Position numbers and translations under genes: made by a program. A DNA stretch of 64,000 nucleotides from Zygaena filipendulae (Eukaryota > Arthropoda > Insecta > Lepidoptera > Zygaenidae). The notes under the pieces were generated by a model that was not told where the DNA came from, did no database searches, and saw only the letters and a program-made list of their open reading frames with translations. Positions within the stretch are counted from its first letter, which is position 1. Each line of letters begins with the position of its first letter. Shown here piece after piece: positions 1-14,500 of this stretch. Location of the stretch: positions 5,672,001 to 5,736,000 of the forward strand of contig OU015650.1 in the NCBI GenBank assembly GCA_907165275.2. The letters run 5' to 3'.

Positions 1-779
1 CCATTTATGTACATTGTTATTGGATTTTTATCATGCACTGATCTATTCTACTTTAAAAGATAAGCTAGAAAAATTTATTACAATATACAATCATCTATCA
101 TTTATTCTTCATCTTAATACCTACATATAAAAATGAATCCCAATTTCCCTTAGTTACAGTATCTCGCGTAAACGGCTTGACCTATTTCGCTAATTCTTTT
201 TCTTCCAAAAAGGAGGAGATTCTGTGTTTTGTGTTTGTTACTGTAAGGAGAAGGAGAATATGAGAGATATTTGAATTTTGAAGTTCCTGTGAGAGTTCCG
301 AAACTCACGCGGGTGAATCTCCAAAACGGTTGGACCGATTTTGACGGGATTTTCACTGCGGGATTTAACTGATGTTATAAGGAGTGAACTAGGCTTCTTT
401 GGAGTTCCTGTGGGAATTCTGAAACTGACACGGTAACGGGAGGTAAAACCTCGGGGCACAGCTAGTTTTTTATAGAAATCAAGTAGAAATCTTGCGATCA
501 TCTAACTTTTTGAGAACTTGATCGACTGGAATTGTATTCACGAAATATTGTATTATCACGACAGTGAATTGTTCACAACTCATAAATTTGTAGATTATCT
601 CGAAAATTTGTAATAATCCCCAAAAGAATCTATAAATTCATAAGAGTGAAACCACCGATTGGGGGCAACAACTAGTATCATTTTATAGGAAGTGACAAAG
701 TTTTTTACTTAATTCATAAACCAAGGTAAACTTCCAGCTATTTCTATAAACTTAACGATTTTTCTTTTTCTTTTTTCAG
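1..779. repeat. transporter intron with Helitron-like remnant
   Basis: Intron ending at the 780 acceptor. About 130-465 is a degenerate non-autonomous element containing two 'gagttcctgtgggaattc'-type segments and ending in a ggtaaaacctcgg hairpin followed by CTAG at 462-465. No gene seen. Confidence 0.5.
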
Positions 780-2264
780 GTTGGTATTCTTGCCCAGTAT
801 TGTATCGGACCCTACGTGTCGATGCGAACGTTAGCCGCCATCAACTTGACCCTACCGATATCATTCTTGCTAACATTTATCTTCTTGCCCGAATCACCAT
901 ACTACTACCTCAAATTCGAACGTAGCGAAAGAGCCGAACGATCGTTAAGAAACCTACGCAGTGGAGACATAAGAACTGAACTGAAAAACATCGAGATCAA
1001 TGTTCAAGAAGACATGAAAAACAAAGGCACCTGGAGCGATTTAATCACCGAAGCAACAAACAGAAAAGCTATGTGGATAAGTTTGGGGATATTTACCATC
1101 CAACAGTTGTGTGGTAGTGCAGCGGTTGTGTCGAATGCCGAGGAGATATTCAAACAAACGGGAAGCAAAATTCCGGCGCATCAAGAGTCAATTATACTTG
1201 GGTGTACGCAGGTTGCCACTTGCGTGATATCCGTGCTGCTTGTTGATCGACTGGGAAGGAAGCCTCTGCTGATATTATCTGCTCTGGGCGTCGGTCTTAT
1301 GAACGGCACTCTCGGCACCTATTACTATTTCTACAACTTCAACCGCTCGGCCGTGGAGAATCTCCACTGGCTGCCAATGTTGGCCATGCTGGTGTTCATC
1401 GTGTGCTACGCCATCGGTCTCTCGACCGTGCCCTACGTCATCCTGAGTGAAATGTTCCCGACCAACGTCAAACTATACGCGTCGTGTATCGCACACATCT
1501 ACACCGGAGTATCCATGTTTGCCGTTCTCAAGCTCTTCCAGGTAACTATATGTTATTCTTAAACCCTACTTTAACATAAAATTTATGGTATACTAAGTAT
1601 AGAAAATTATGACTATTATAAAAAATCAAAGATTTACTATGTTGCCGAGAGAGGAAAGATAGCAAGTCATCGACAGAATTCATTCACATTATACTAGCTG
1701 TCCCTCGCGGTTTCACCCGCGGTAATTTCGAAGTTCCCCGGGAATTTGGGGATTAAAAGTACCCTATGTCCTTTTCTGTACCTACTTACCGTGCATGCAA
1801 AATTTCATGATCATGATCGGTTAAGCCGTTAAGGCGTGAAAGCGTAATAAACAAACAAACTCACTTGCATTTATAATATTAATAAGGATTTCGAGTATCA
1901 TACAGTGATTGTTAAGTATTTATTATTATTAAAAAACGCTCTTAAATTTTTGCAAACAATATTACTTTAAAATATTAAGCTCTTAAAAAAGCTAAAAAAA
2001 TCGATAATAATTCACAATAAATACAAAAATACAAATAATTTTTAAATCTAATTTAATTTTCGTTTTTTTTTTCAGGTGATAAAAGACGCTTGGGGTATAT
2101 ACACAGTATTCTGGGGCTTCTCTGTTTTCTCGCTAATGGGGCTGGTGTTCCTGATTGTGATGCTGCCCGAAACAAAGGGCAAATCGTTCGCCTCCATACA
2201 GGCGCAGCTGCGGCGGGACGTAGCGCGCGACACCGCCACCAAACTGATGACCGTAGAGTATTAG
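780..2264 (+). CDS. MFS sugar transporter, trehalose-transporter (Tret1)-like, 3' part
   Basis: Two coding exons are visible: 780-1541 (254 codons) and 2076-2264 (62 codons plus TAA); both are phase 0, with acceptors ttttttcag and tttttcag. Earlier exons lie left of the window, so the N-terminal half of the 12-helix carrier is missing. Sugar-porter signatures occur in order: PESPYYY after helix 6, DRLGRKPLL between helices 8 and 9, SEMFPTNVK near helix 10, and LPETKGKSFASI just before the C-terminus. The long hydrophilic stretch between PESP and the next helices is the usual central loop. Family knowledge: these plasma-membrane facilitators move glucose or trehalose; lepidopterans have many copies, so the substrate cannot be fixed. 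The protein ends shortly after the PETKG motif, as is usual. It converges on the beta-glucosidase gene, with only 244 bp between stop codons. Confidence 0.9.
1694..1890 (-). mobile_element. Helitron-like non-autonomous element (in transporter intron)
   Basis: Reading on the minus strand it ends with a ccgcgggtgaaaccgcg hairpin about 10 nt before CTAG, the 3' structure of Helitrons. The other end has the ttataatattaat word common to this family in the window. Confidence 0.6.
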
Positions 2265-2508
2265 AGAACAGCCGCTGCCCGACCCTCAGCCCTGAATCTA
2301 GGGGACTATAAAATTATCTCTCTCGCTTAAACTTTCCGTTGACAATCATTAGCATAAGCCTTTACTTTAATATTTTTAGGGATCAAGTGTCTCTAGAAAG
2401 AGTAACGATTGTGACGAAATTTTAATTACTGTAATGATAGTTTTATAAATTATTATGTATTATACTTTAATATAGCTATATATACGCAGTTTTTTGTACG
2501 AATAATAA

Positions 2509-5500
2509 TCAAAATTCGAGTGTGTAAGCTAAGTGAGTTATAGTGATTAACGTGATTAGAGCCGGTAGGGTGATCGAGGTTGGTGCTAGGGCGGCTGCTG
2601 TCGAGAAGGCAGTGAAGTCATCCGGGTCGTAGTGGGCGGGCAGATGCCTCGACTTCACCACACCCGAGTAGAGGCGCGCCGAGTGTTTCGCCGTGCGCGT
2701 CCTTTTGGGACTCTTGAAATCGACCAAGTAAAGACCGAAGCGGGACCTGCAAATGCATTTACAAATATAACATGAGTGAAATTATAAACCGAAAGTTACG
2801 ACTGATAATGACATCTTTTATTTGATACCTTTTAAACACCTAAAACATTGGGTGCCTTTACTGATAGCTTGTAGGTTAAAGCTAGCTATTGCACCTACAA
2901 GCTATCAGTATTGTATTGATGCACCTACAACGCCACAAAGCAGACGCGTTTGTAAAAATTATGTCATGATATGTTTTCATAATTTATTGAAAGATAATAA
3001 CATCAAGAATATATTTTAGTCTATTAATCGTTGTATAGTAAGTATATGTATATCTACTCGTATGTAACTACGAGTAGATATACTCGTAAGAGTAATTTAG
3101 AGATCAAGATAGAGTACCTTCCATCCCGATACAGAGTCCCGGTGGGAATTCAGAAAATTGTGCAGTTAATACAGTGAGGGAGAATAGCTCGTCAATAATT
3201 GGTAACAGACCTAATAGAAATGGAACTTTTGAGTAATGATATTTCATCCATTTCGATAAAAATCTATTAAGATTTACGCAAGACAGTGTATTTCTGCGAG
3301 AATGGGATATTTACCCGATCCAACTAGTACCTACCTAATAAGATTTAAGTGAAACCACCATGAGGGTTGAATTAAAAAATCTGCCCCTAATTAATAAAAT
3401 CGTATTTTTCCTTGTCCTTTATTCTTAGTTTTTTTAATGTGACAGTAAAGTATATTTAAATTGAACCTAAGATGAAAAGCTATTTTTTTTAAAAGCCAGT
3501 TAATGCCAAAGTCGTTATCTAAATAACAGTGAGAATTTCAAATCTTCTAACATTTGTATACTATTCTATTAAAGTTAATTCCAACAGACCGACCGGCCAA
3601 AAAATTATATTCACTGATAAACAAGTCAATTTTGTTTGTCAATACAAATTAGTATTTTTAATCGACGTCAAAAAAGGAGTTTTTATGTTTGACGACTGTG
3701 TTTTTTTTTTGAAACCAAACAAACGAGGGTGTAAACCTTGTTTCTACATCTCGGCTTCAACATTCAGCTCGAGTCGATGGTAACATATTTTTCCACTGTC
3801 ACCGAACTTACATAAGCACCTACCTACGCCTTTCAGCTCAATCGGCGACCAGCAAGTGGTTCGAAAATGGTTTTAATATTTTTGATACGACATACGGATG
3901 ACTTACGAATACGAACATTGCAAGTTAAATAAATAAATAAAATAAATGCTTCTAAATAGTTGAGAGACGCCAAAAGTGATAGTTTTTGACACTTTTGGTT
4001 TGAACTTTTACGAGCTAAAACGAGCTAGCTGCTCCCCGCGGTTCACCCGCGTTAATATCGGAGATCCTGCGGGAATTCTGGGGTTAAAAATACTAAGTAG
4101 GTACTATGATTTTCTGTAGATACCCCTGACAACGTGTATGTCAAATTTCATGATCGATTGAGTAGGTGTAGTAAAATCGTGAGAGCGTTACGAGGTACTT
4201 TTTCCGACACTTCCAACTATTTTCGTTATATTTCAACCAATTTACACAAAACCTCTTCATCATAAATCTCTCTCTCTATATATTGGTGAAAAACGGCATG
4301 AAAATTCGTTCAGTAGTTTTTGAGCGAACAGACAGACGCGGCGGAGGACTTTTTTTATAATTACCAATTAAATAGTAAGTAATTTTATATTATTTATTTA
4401 TAGCATCGGTTTAGCAAACGGCTGTCATGATGTTGTAATTATGTTGAAAATAAATAAATAAAGAATAAATAAAAAAATAATTTGTAAGAATATTAAAGTT
4501 TAAATGCTGCGGAATTACCGAAAATTATTATTTGGTATAATTTACATTTTTTTTGACCTTAAAGCCATTAGCCATTGACGTCAACAGCATAGTGGACGTA
4601 GTCAAAGTGCGCGTCCCCTCGAGGTCTGCACCTTTCTCTATTATTCTCTATCTACAATTTATATACTTAAAACTAAGGAACGGAATCGCGAAACAAAGGT
4701 TTTACGTGACTACGTGACATGGCGATTCGTTCATTAGTTAACGATTATTATAGATGGTCAACATGGTGATGCGGGAATCGAACCTGCGACACTTGACCTA
4801 AACTAAAAATCACTTATCACTAAACCAAAGGCACTGTCAATGGTAACATTGAATCAAAATGAGTTGAAGCAGTCAGAGGAGTTTTGATGGGTGTATCATC
4901 AAAAGTTTTAATTTCGCTTTGGTCCATCATTACTTTTTTATGAAACAGGTTCTGTTATCTTATTTAAATCAACTTAAATATAGATTTCGACCTCTCCAAC
5001 GTTTCTTTCACGTCGAGCGAGTTTCACTGGACGTCCACCGATATAGTCACAGTGGGTAATTGAGTAGATAACTAAATGGGCATGATGACTAAATTTCAAT
5101 TTTTAGTCTTGTAGATTATTAAAAAATATTGAACACGTATTTTCCTTTTTTTTATGCAATTAAAAAATTTCGTGTGACGTCTCACCTAAGTACACTTTAG
5201 ACATAGTTATGGCATCGCGACCTCCCACTCCTAAACTTTAATGCGTTTTATCTAAGTATTTTTTCAATAATTCTAAAAAGCAAAAAATACGTGTCTATAA
5301 TTTTTTTACTGTCTGACTAGGTAGGTACTTACGGACTAAATAGAATTTTGATTTTTATACCTGGTCATCATGCCCATTACCTACATCATCATCGCTAATA
5401 ATAATTACTTTAAACATTTTATGACACGTACGGAACCCGTAAAAGTACAAATAGGTACATAAAAGATATACGCATGCCAGGCACAGCTGACTAGGTATGA

Positions 5501-8500
5501 TAATAATAATAATTATCTAGTAACTTTGCATGCTTTATGATTTGATATGATCATGAGACTTCAAGGCACGTCTCACACTAGGCCGTCAAATATCACGTAG
5601 CACCGATCTAAAATATTTACATAGACCGAATTAATCAACAGTGTTCTATACCTACCTACTTTAACGTGTTGATAGCTCAGTTCAGATGCCGGAAGTCGTG
5701 AGTTCGAATCCCATCAAAGAGCTTGAAATTCATTTTACTCATATTTTTGTCTTTTGTATGGATGTCTTTTGTTGTTGTTTGTATTCGTTAAGGTAAAAAA
5801 AAAATTCTTTGATGAAAAACATCGAGAGGAAGCCAAAGTAGGTACCCTGGTAGTGGGGAACCTTTAAGTTGCATGGAAATCTGTCGTCAAGCACTTAATG
5901 GTGCTCCTTCCAGGCTAGGTAATACTTAACATTAGGTGAAGCCTGTTAACAAAAAAACTTACACGTAACCGTCGTCCCATTCAAAGTTGTCCATAAGACT
6001 CCAAGCAAAGTACCCAATAACATTGCTGTGGTCTTCGTGAATTGCATGTAGGAGCGCGTTCAAATAATGACTGTAATACGAAACTCTGGCGCTGTCTACC
6101 ACTCCGTCGAAATCTGCGTAACCATTTTCTGTCACTATGATAGGAACGTTGTTGTATGTGCTCGTTATCCATTTGAGCAACTTTCGAAAACCGGAGGGCA
6201 CTACCTGCAAACAGTAATTAAAAGATGATATAGTCATTATCTCTGTATACCTACCTAAATAAAGGCGCAAATAACACTACAAGTGATGAATGACTGACTG
6301 ATTCATCAAAGCACAGCCCAAATCACTGGATCTAATTCAAACTGTCTTCGTTTTAACGAGAAAGGTTAACGAGGATGAATTTCAAAGGAGAAGAAGAAAA
6401 GGGGGGGGGGGGGGGGAAATCGAAAGGATCATAAATAGCGAAACTGGTTACACAGAACAGGTTTTGTAGGCGGCCGAAGGAATATCAAACAGTGATAGTA
6501 AAATCGCGAATGGTTATTGCGAAATAGCAACTTTAATTTACCTACCATTACAAATATAGTATTATATTTGCATTTTATTGATTTCTCGTACAGGCAGTAT
6601 CGATATAATTTGTAAACACTTTTGACGCTTTAAGGCAAAGTTGTCAAAAGAGTTTACAGAGTTGCTGACTGTAGATGTAATGTACAAAGGCAAAGTAAAA
6701 TTAATTCGCTAACCTTCAACCAACTTGAAGATGATTTTGATGGCCATTTAGGATCTTGTGTTCTGATGATGCCCACATCGTTTTCATGTGAAGGCACTTG
6801 GCCAACTTCTTTGCCTGCCATTGTAAGGAGGTAAGTGGTGTAGTGGTTCAGGCCGAAGAAATCTGCCGTTCCCCGAATATAGTTCACCTCTTCTTGAGTA
6901 AATTTGGGTAGACGAGATCTTGTGTAATTTTGTTCAAGACTTTTTTTGTCGACCATTTCAATTAACTCGGAGGGATAATCGCCTTTTTCGGAAAATATGG
7001 GATTCGCATACCACCCTACCTGTAGAATAAGAATTTTATTAGTATCTATAATGTAAACTTATAATTTTCACTATAAATAATCCATCCTTTACTATAATGT
7101 AAATTGTGAGGATGGTTTTAGGTTTACCTAACTAAAAACGATGGTGTATAATAAAATAATAATTAGGTATGTGCTTGCGCAATTTTTTCAAACTTTAAAA
7201 ACTTTAATTCAGAGATCATCCTAGATTCATCAATAGGTAATCTCTTTTGTTTTTATTACATAGGTAAGTATTAGTAAGTAGTAAGTACCTCAACGAATGA
7301 GTTTATTTTTTTTTATTTGTTTTTTGCAGATCTTTAAAAATGCAATTTTATACAGTAGGTACCTAACAATTTTTTACGGTAGGTATCTAGGTACGTCTAT
7401 ACTCGTGCTAGAATTATTGGTTGTTTAAAGTTATTATAAACTGGTTTAATATACAATCTTAATTAATATTATAAAAGCGAGTTTGACTTTGTTTATTGGG
7501 TATCTTCCATCCGGAAACAAAAAGGAGATATACTTATATTATTGTTAGAGATAGAAAATTTATCGTCAAAATCTACTTTAATGCGAGGGAAGCCAAAGCC
7601 ATGCAAACGATAAGTATAAAATAATAGAGTCACTTTGTTTAGATCAAAATAATATGCCACAAAATATTGATAATACTCGTAGTTGATAAAAAAAAATTAA
7701 GTTTCATAATATTTTATCAATTATGTCTCATTAAGAGTAGTTCCCATTCAAAATGCATGTCAAGGCAAAATATTATGTGAGTTGGTTGTGGAGCGACGTG
7801 ATAAAGATTTCTATTTGATTCTTAAGCCTTAAATAATTATTGTTTGACGTGTTTCTTTTGTTTTGATAGTAGATACAACCAATGTTTACAAAACGAGCTA
7901 TGTTACGAATAGCTTATTAAATTCAATCGCAACTATGCAAGAAGTATCTAATACCGTAACTATCTAAGATACTTCTTGCATTCTTATACAAATTGCAAGT
8001 TTCATTACGAGAAATTCATACTATTCCACATTCATCTGTAAAAAATACAGATGACGGCTAAATTTTTTTTTATCCAAGTTTATTCAGGTAGGTAAAACCG
8101 CCGGGAATAGCAAAAAAATAAGCTTACTTACCTAGAGTATAGGAAGCTTCCTAAATATCTCTCAGCCCTAGAAATATTTTATTCATTGGGAGAAAAAAAC
8201 ATTAATTCCTCTCTGCGGTTAGTTCTGGATTCAAAATACCGCCCTAAACGTTCTATTTTACAATAGGTATTAGGTATGTATCGGTTTAATATGTACTTTA
8301 ATAACTCTATAACGGGCGCACTCAGAGTCGTTTTAATGTTTAAGTACTTAATATTAAGTAAAGATTTTAAAGCAAAGCTGCCGCACTCAGAGACGTTCAT
8401 TAAATTAATGTTAATTGGCGTTTAACTAAATTTGACATATAAAGTAATTGAGACAGTTTTGTTTTTAAAATCTTAACTTAAAATTAAGTTATCTTTAAAA

Positions 8501-11500
8501 CTACTCTGATGCGGCCTTAAGTCATAAATATAATATTTAAATAAAACTAAGTATCACACAATACTCTATTTAGCCCTTACGTGTGTTTTTAAATACAATT
8601 CCGCTGCTTTTCTGTCCACAGCTGAGTTTGGATCTTTCGGTTCAGCCCAGTTTGAATCTAATGCCATTCCTATTTTACCTGTAAAGTGAACATATTTTAT
8701 ATTATTATTCGAGTAAAGAACTTTAGTGCACAAATTGTACAAAAGACTTGCGGCCGCACTCAGAGTCGTTTTAATGATTACTTAATTTTAAGAAAGATTT
8801 TGAAAACAAAATTACCACAACCACCGACGTTCATCAAATTAATGTTAATTAGCATTTAACTAAATTTAACTTAATTAGTCAAATGCCAATTAACAATAAA
8901 AATTAATAACCGTTGCAGTAATTTTGTTTTAAAAATCGTTACTTAAAATTAAGTAGGTAGGTAATCATTAAAACGACTCTAAGTGCGGCCCTTAATGCCT
9001 AGGGCAGCACACAGAAAGTTGCAAAAAAATAGTCCTTATCTATTAATACGGCTTTGAATATAGGTGATAGCTTGAAAAAGTCCAAAATTTCCTTAGAGAA
9101 TATTGACTACGTGACGAAACCTAAAGCCCCCTCCCCTGTGACCAAGCACGGTGGTATTTTGAAGACCCTTCCCCCTGAAAGGGTCACGTAGCATGCCCAT
9201 ACGTTCCGTTTCCTTAGTAGTTCAATATCAATGAGTTCAATAGACAGGCAGAAATTCTACAAACCCTGATTTTGGTTTTGTCTCTAGTAAAACACTAACT
9301 ACTAAAGTAAAAATAGTTACACAAACAATTCTATGATATGCGATATTTGATCCAATCTACTAATTAGTTTCGTTAGTTTCTCGAACTAGTCATAGTTTGT
9401 CAATTAAGTAAAAACCCACAAAAAAAAAACTCACCTCCATGTAAAGGCCGATACGATTCGTTGAACAAATGATAGACACTAGCATGTGATTTAAGAAGGT
9501 TGTGAGTACACAGATACTCGGCCACGCCATGATGGTTCAGCGCTGGGGCTCGATACGTCCCGCCGTACCCTTCTAAGCAAGTTTGCATGGGCTCATTAAA
9601 AGTAATCCAATATTTTACTTTATCTGAAAACTTGTCGAACAAAACCTTCGCGTAATCAGTAAAATATTCCACAATATGTGGATTTAACCATCCCCCAATA
9701 TCTTGCAATTTCTGAGGCAGATCCCAATGGTATATAGTGACCATTGGCGTGATGTTGTATTTCATAAGCTCGTCTATAAGATTTGTGTAGTAATTTATAC
9801 CGAGCTGATTTACTTCATTTGATAATCCGTTTGGTAGAACTCTGGACCAAGAAATAGAGAATCGATAAATGTCGACACCAAGCTCATGAACCATTTGTGC
9901 GTCTCTCTTGTAATGGTGGTATGAATCCGCCGCGATGTCCGCATTGCTATGGTCTTTGACGAAATCTGGATTAGTGTGTACCAGGTGGTCCCATATGCTC
10001 TCCGTTCTTCCTGAAAGATAACTTTAACTAATTAATTATTTATTGACTTAACTATTTATAAGTATATATTATAGTTTTCTCGAGATATTTTACGCAAATT
10101 ATAGGAACAATAATGAAGCTAATAGTTCACTAAATGATTATGAAAATAAATCGATACTGACTCTTTCGTGTTGATCATCACGAATGTATGGTAAAATATT
10201 CAAAAAAATGACTCGTTAAAATAAGATTTAATTAATTTGTACTTCATATTTTATTCCGCTGAACATTTAATCAATGGAGAGTTAGCCTTGGATTTGCAAT
10301 AAATTAAATACCATCAATGTTCCAAGCTCCTTCGATTTGTTGAGCAGCTGTGGACACGCCGAATAAGAAGTTGCCGGGGAATGTATATTTTGTTTTGTGA
10401 CTTCCGGCTAGTGTAAAGTGAGCATATCTGAAAACATGTATCGAAAAATTAATCCCTATTTCCATAGTCTATTTCCCTTGGTCACGGCATCACGCGTGAA
10501 CAGCTGGACTAATTTCGCTAATTCTTATCCCACCAAAAACATATTCATGTAAAATGATGCCAAGACGAGTCTATATGACGGACACTGTCAAAAGTTGTCA
10601 GAATTAGCCAATGTTATAAAAAGTAAATCAGGCTACTTTGGAGTTCCTGCAGTAATTTCGAAACTGACGCGGGTGAAACATGCTAACGCATTCCGATTTG
10701 CGAGTATTCACCCCTTCTGTATTTCATTATTTTTAAATTATTGAAATATGTATATATCTTATACAAGTGTGGTGCAGAACAGCGTATTCTATTCAATACA
10801 ATTTTTATTTAAAAATATTTATTACTGGGTAATCTTCCAACAAAGTCACTTATCCAATGATATATGTATTCAAGGAATATTTATATATAAAGATGTCACA
10901 GACAGAATACATAATTTTGTGCAGTAAGAAGGTAAGAAAATTTGTAGTGGTGCGTACTCGCGGCGCGTATCAGAACCAGTACCTACCATCACAGTTCAAA
11001 CCAATCCTAACCTTGCGTTGTTGGGGTGCTAGCAAATCCGAGTACCTACTTGCAACAAACTACAGAGCGGTACCGTCTATGAACTAAGTTGACAAGTAAA
11101 GATTGGAAATACAGATACCTAAGATATAAATAAGATACATATTGGAAAGCATAACTTTTTGAAGTTCTACTTTGGAAAGTTGAGATTAACATTGTGTAGC
11201 AGTCAATAGAATTTAAAACGCCCATGAAATTGGCGAGGAGCCCAAACATATCAACATATTACCAAGAAAGTAGGTATATAACTTCTTGTGCGTACATAAT
11301 TATACACTTAGGTAACACACACACATCCTTAAATGAATCTAGTTTTTTCCCCACACAAATCAAATCGAAACAACAGTCTAATATCACCATGGAAAGAAAT
11401 GATGTGCCTATATAAACTGGTGTAGTACCTACTAGCTTTGTTAATAAAACTAGGTAGGTATACAAGGTATACAAGACTATATACTGAAGAGATTATGAAT

Positions 11501-14500
11501 TGTGCCGCTCGTAATATTAATAAACAACGAAATTTTGTACAGGAAAACACTTAACCATTTATCATAAATTATTATGTGGTAAAAATGCTTTTTTTAACGT
11601 GAGATACCTACCACATTATTCCTCATCTTTTTTTATTGATTACCAATTTTATTCTTCTTAACATCATGGTTTAATGTACAGTCAGCAGGAGAAACAAACA
11701 TAATTTTTAATGTTCGTTGAATCATCATGACAGAATATGCTGACTGTACTAATAGTGTGACTAACCACTAGAGATATTGTTGCCAAAGAAATCACTTAAT
11801 TTCAGGATAGAAGACAACAACGATGACCACTTCTACTGTGTATCACCTGGCCTTGAACAATGATTGTTATTTAACCACACTCCTGATATTTCTTGTCTTT
11901 CTTTTTATACTTATAGTAGGTACTTTTCTTACTAATTCACATAAAAAATGTGACTTTGGTACACTCGCTGCGCCAGCTCAGTTCACGCGTTGTATGTATA
12001 TTCGCTGTCACATGTAGCATTGTAGCATTGTAGGTTAGGTCAGTTAGTATACCTAACTGACCTAACCTAGTAGGTCAGAGTTCTCGCAAACCGTAACTCG
12101 TCACTAATTTAAAGTTTTTAACGTAGGGGAGACCGGGTACAAAAGTAACGGCGGGTCGAAAGTAACAAATGCCCTGTAAGTTTATCCAGTAGCCAAATAC
12201 CATTTCGCTGCCGTCAAGGTGATAGCCGGTGGCCCCCCCCTCACTTGAATTCAGTCGTAACGCGCGTCACGTGCTGTTAGGTTGTGTGAGAGGACGATAC
12301 GTGGTTTCACACATCAAAAGTAAGTTTTTTGGCAATTTTTTATTTTTGTTTTACGCAGTCATAAAAACATGACACTTATCTGAATATTTGCATATTAAAT
12401 TCTTGATTAGAGTGATTATACAGTGTTTTAATTCGTTTTCGTCTAGCACGTTTCATTTTTATGTAATCTTTCATGTTTTAACAAAAAATTGGTCGGGTAC
12501 AAAAGTAACATAGCCCTATGGGTACACAAGTAACATGTTACTTTTGTCCCCGTATTTATTTACTTATGTGATAATTTAATGTGTGTTTTTATTTGAACAG
12601 CATGCATTCCGCGACAACGTAAAATAGCTACCACAGGAGGAACTACCGACATGGAAGTGTACCGAAAAGCGGCTGAAAATAATTTCAATGATGGTACAAA
12701 AATTAGAGCCCTGGCAAAAAATATGATGTTTGTTATGTAGCATTATACAGATAAATAATAAAATTAAAAGCAGGAAATACTAGCGCAGTTGTGGGCTACC
12801 TTTGCGTCAACCGTTTTTTTACTATTGATGAGGAAAAAAATCTTCAGGACTATTTTAATCAAATGTTCTGGAGTTTATTTTGGGTTATCTCCATCTGAAG
12901 TACGTAAACTAGTATACGAGTTGGCAAAAAATGGAAAAAAAATCCTGAAAGTGGCCAAATATTGAATACCTAGTCTAACTAGAGAAAAATTATTATCATA
13001 TATCATATATCTCATTACTTAATCTAAGAATAATTTTTATTGTTTTTTATTTTCTTAAATTGTTTTTTTGAGCACTTAAAATGCAAATCTTTTTTTTTTG
13101 TTATCAATACTAAGTGTTTAATAAATAGTTTGTTGATTTAATATCTGATATTATATTCATTACAATCCTAATCCATAACGAAATCCTGTACTGTTACTTT
13201 CGACCCACAACGTGTTACTTTCGGCCTCGCTACGTGGTCGAAAGTAACAAATGACGAATTTTTTTAAAGTCTCTGTGATTCACACAAAATACACAATAAC
13301 AAGATAAATCATGACACTAATGTAATTAACATGAATGGAATTTATTTAAGGCCATATTAATTTCAGAAAAATAACAACACCTAACCAGGAATCAAAGCAA
13401 AAGTACAAAGTGTTACTTTTGTACCCGGTCTCCCCTAGTCATCATAACTGATACGCTTAGTGTAAGTTAGTTTGATGTGCTGTTACATAATATTTCCCAA
13501 TAACAACCACAAGAACTATAATAACAGGAGAGTCCGATTGATGAGAATTCTTTTCAATTTTAGCATTTCGCATTATGTTACTACGTTTTTATGAATATTT
13601 ATTATATTTATATTTATATAATACTAGTATACGTGAATGTATATCAATGACTTTATGGAATGTTAATGACATATCTACTCTCGTCCCTTACCAAGGTTGT
13701 CGAATGGCCAAGCGTACTTTTGTGCTAGCTGTTCAACGCGGTTTCGTCCGCGTGACGAGCGCGCTCTGCCTCTTTGCATAGGTAGCTATGTATCTACTTA
13801 CTTGCATTGAAAGTATCACATAAGCTGAAGTGGCGCTACAATATTGATTACTTATTGAGACAGTAAAATTAATATGATAATTCTTTCGAAAACACAATAT
13901 TAGATATCTACCCATAAAAACGTTTATCCATCCCTTTTGTTACGATTTGTGCAATTTTGAAAGAATAAATTAATAATTTAATGAAGACACAGATAATATA
14001 TTACTATACCTACTAGATGAAGGTACATATGACCAACGACGGGGCTATAGACGTATTCAAATTAGGTTTTAGAACTATAAGAAAGCCGAAAGGTACCAAT
14101 TGTGGTAAGTTGATAGGTAAAGCCTCATTCAAAACAAGAGATCTATTCTTCGGTTTTTCATTTGCTGCCCTACAGACACGTAAACGATAAGCGATGTATG
14201 ATAGGTAGGTACTTAGTCCGCTTTGCAATCAAGTTGGTCGTAAGTTCGTAACCTGTGGTCGTAACCATGACACTCATCGTGAATGACCTACACTAAAGCA
14301 TAGCGATAATTAAACTATATCGTGTTCATATTAAAGTTAATAATAAAATCGGAGTCGAATTGATCAGGAGTAAGTAGAAACCTATAGATACATTTAAGGT
14401 AGGTACCTAGATACTTAGGTGAGTTTGTTTGTGTTTTTATGCTTTCAAGCCTCAACTACTCAACCGATCGTCACGAAAGATAGCATAGGTTACACGTTGT

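Noticed and set aside
3529..3783. 84-codon plus-strand ORF
   Set aside because: No homology, AT-driven composition, inside an intron of a minus-strand gene without splice signals.
4760..4830. Functional tRNA gene on the minus strand
   Set aside because: A and B boxes are present but acceptor and anticodon stems do not pair; treated as a SINE head.
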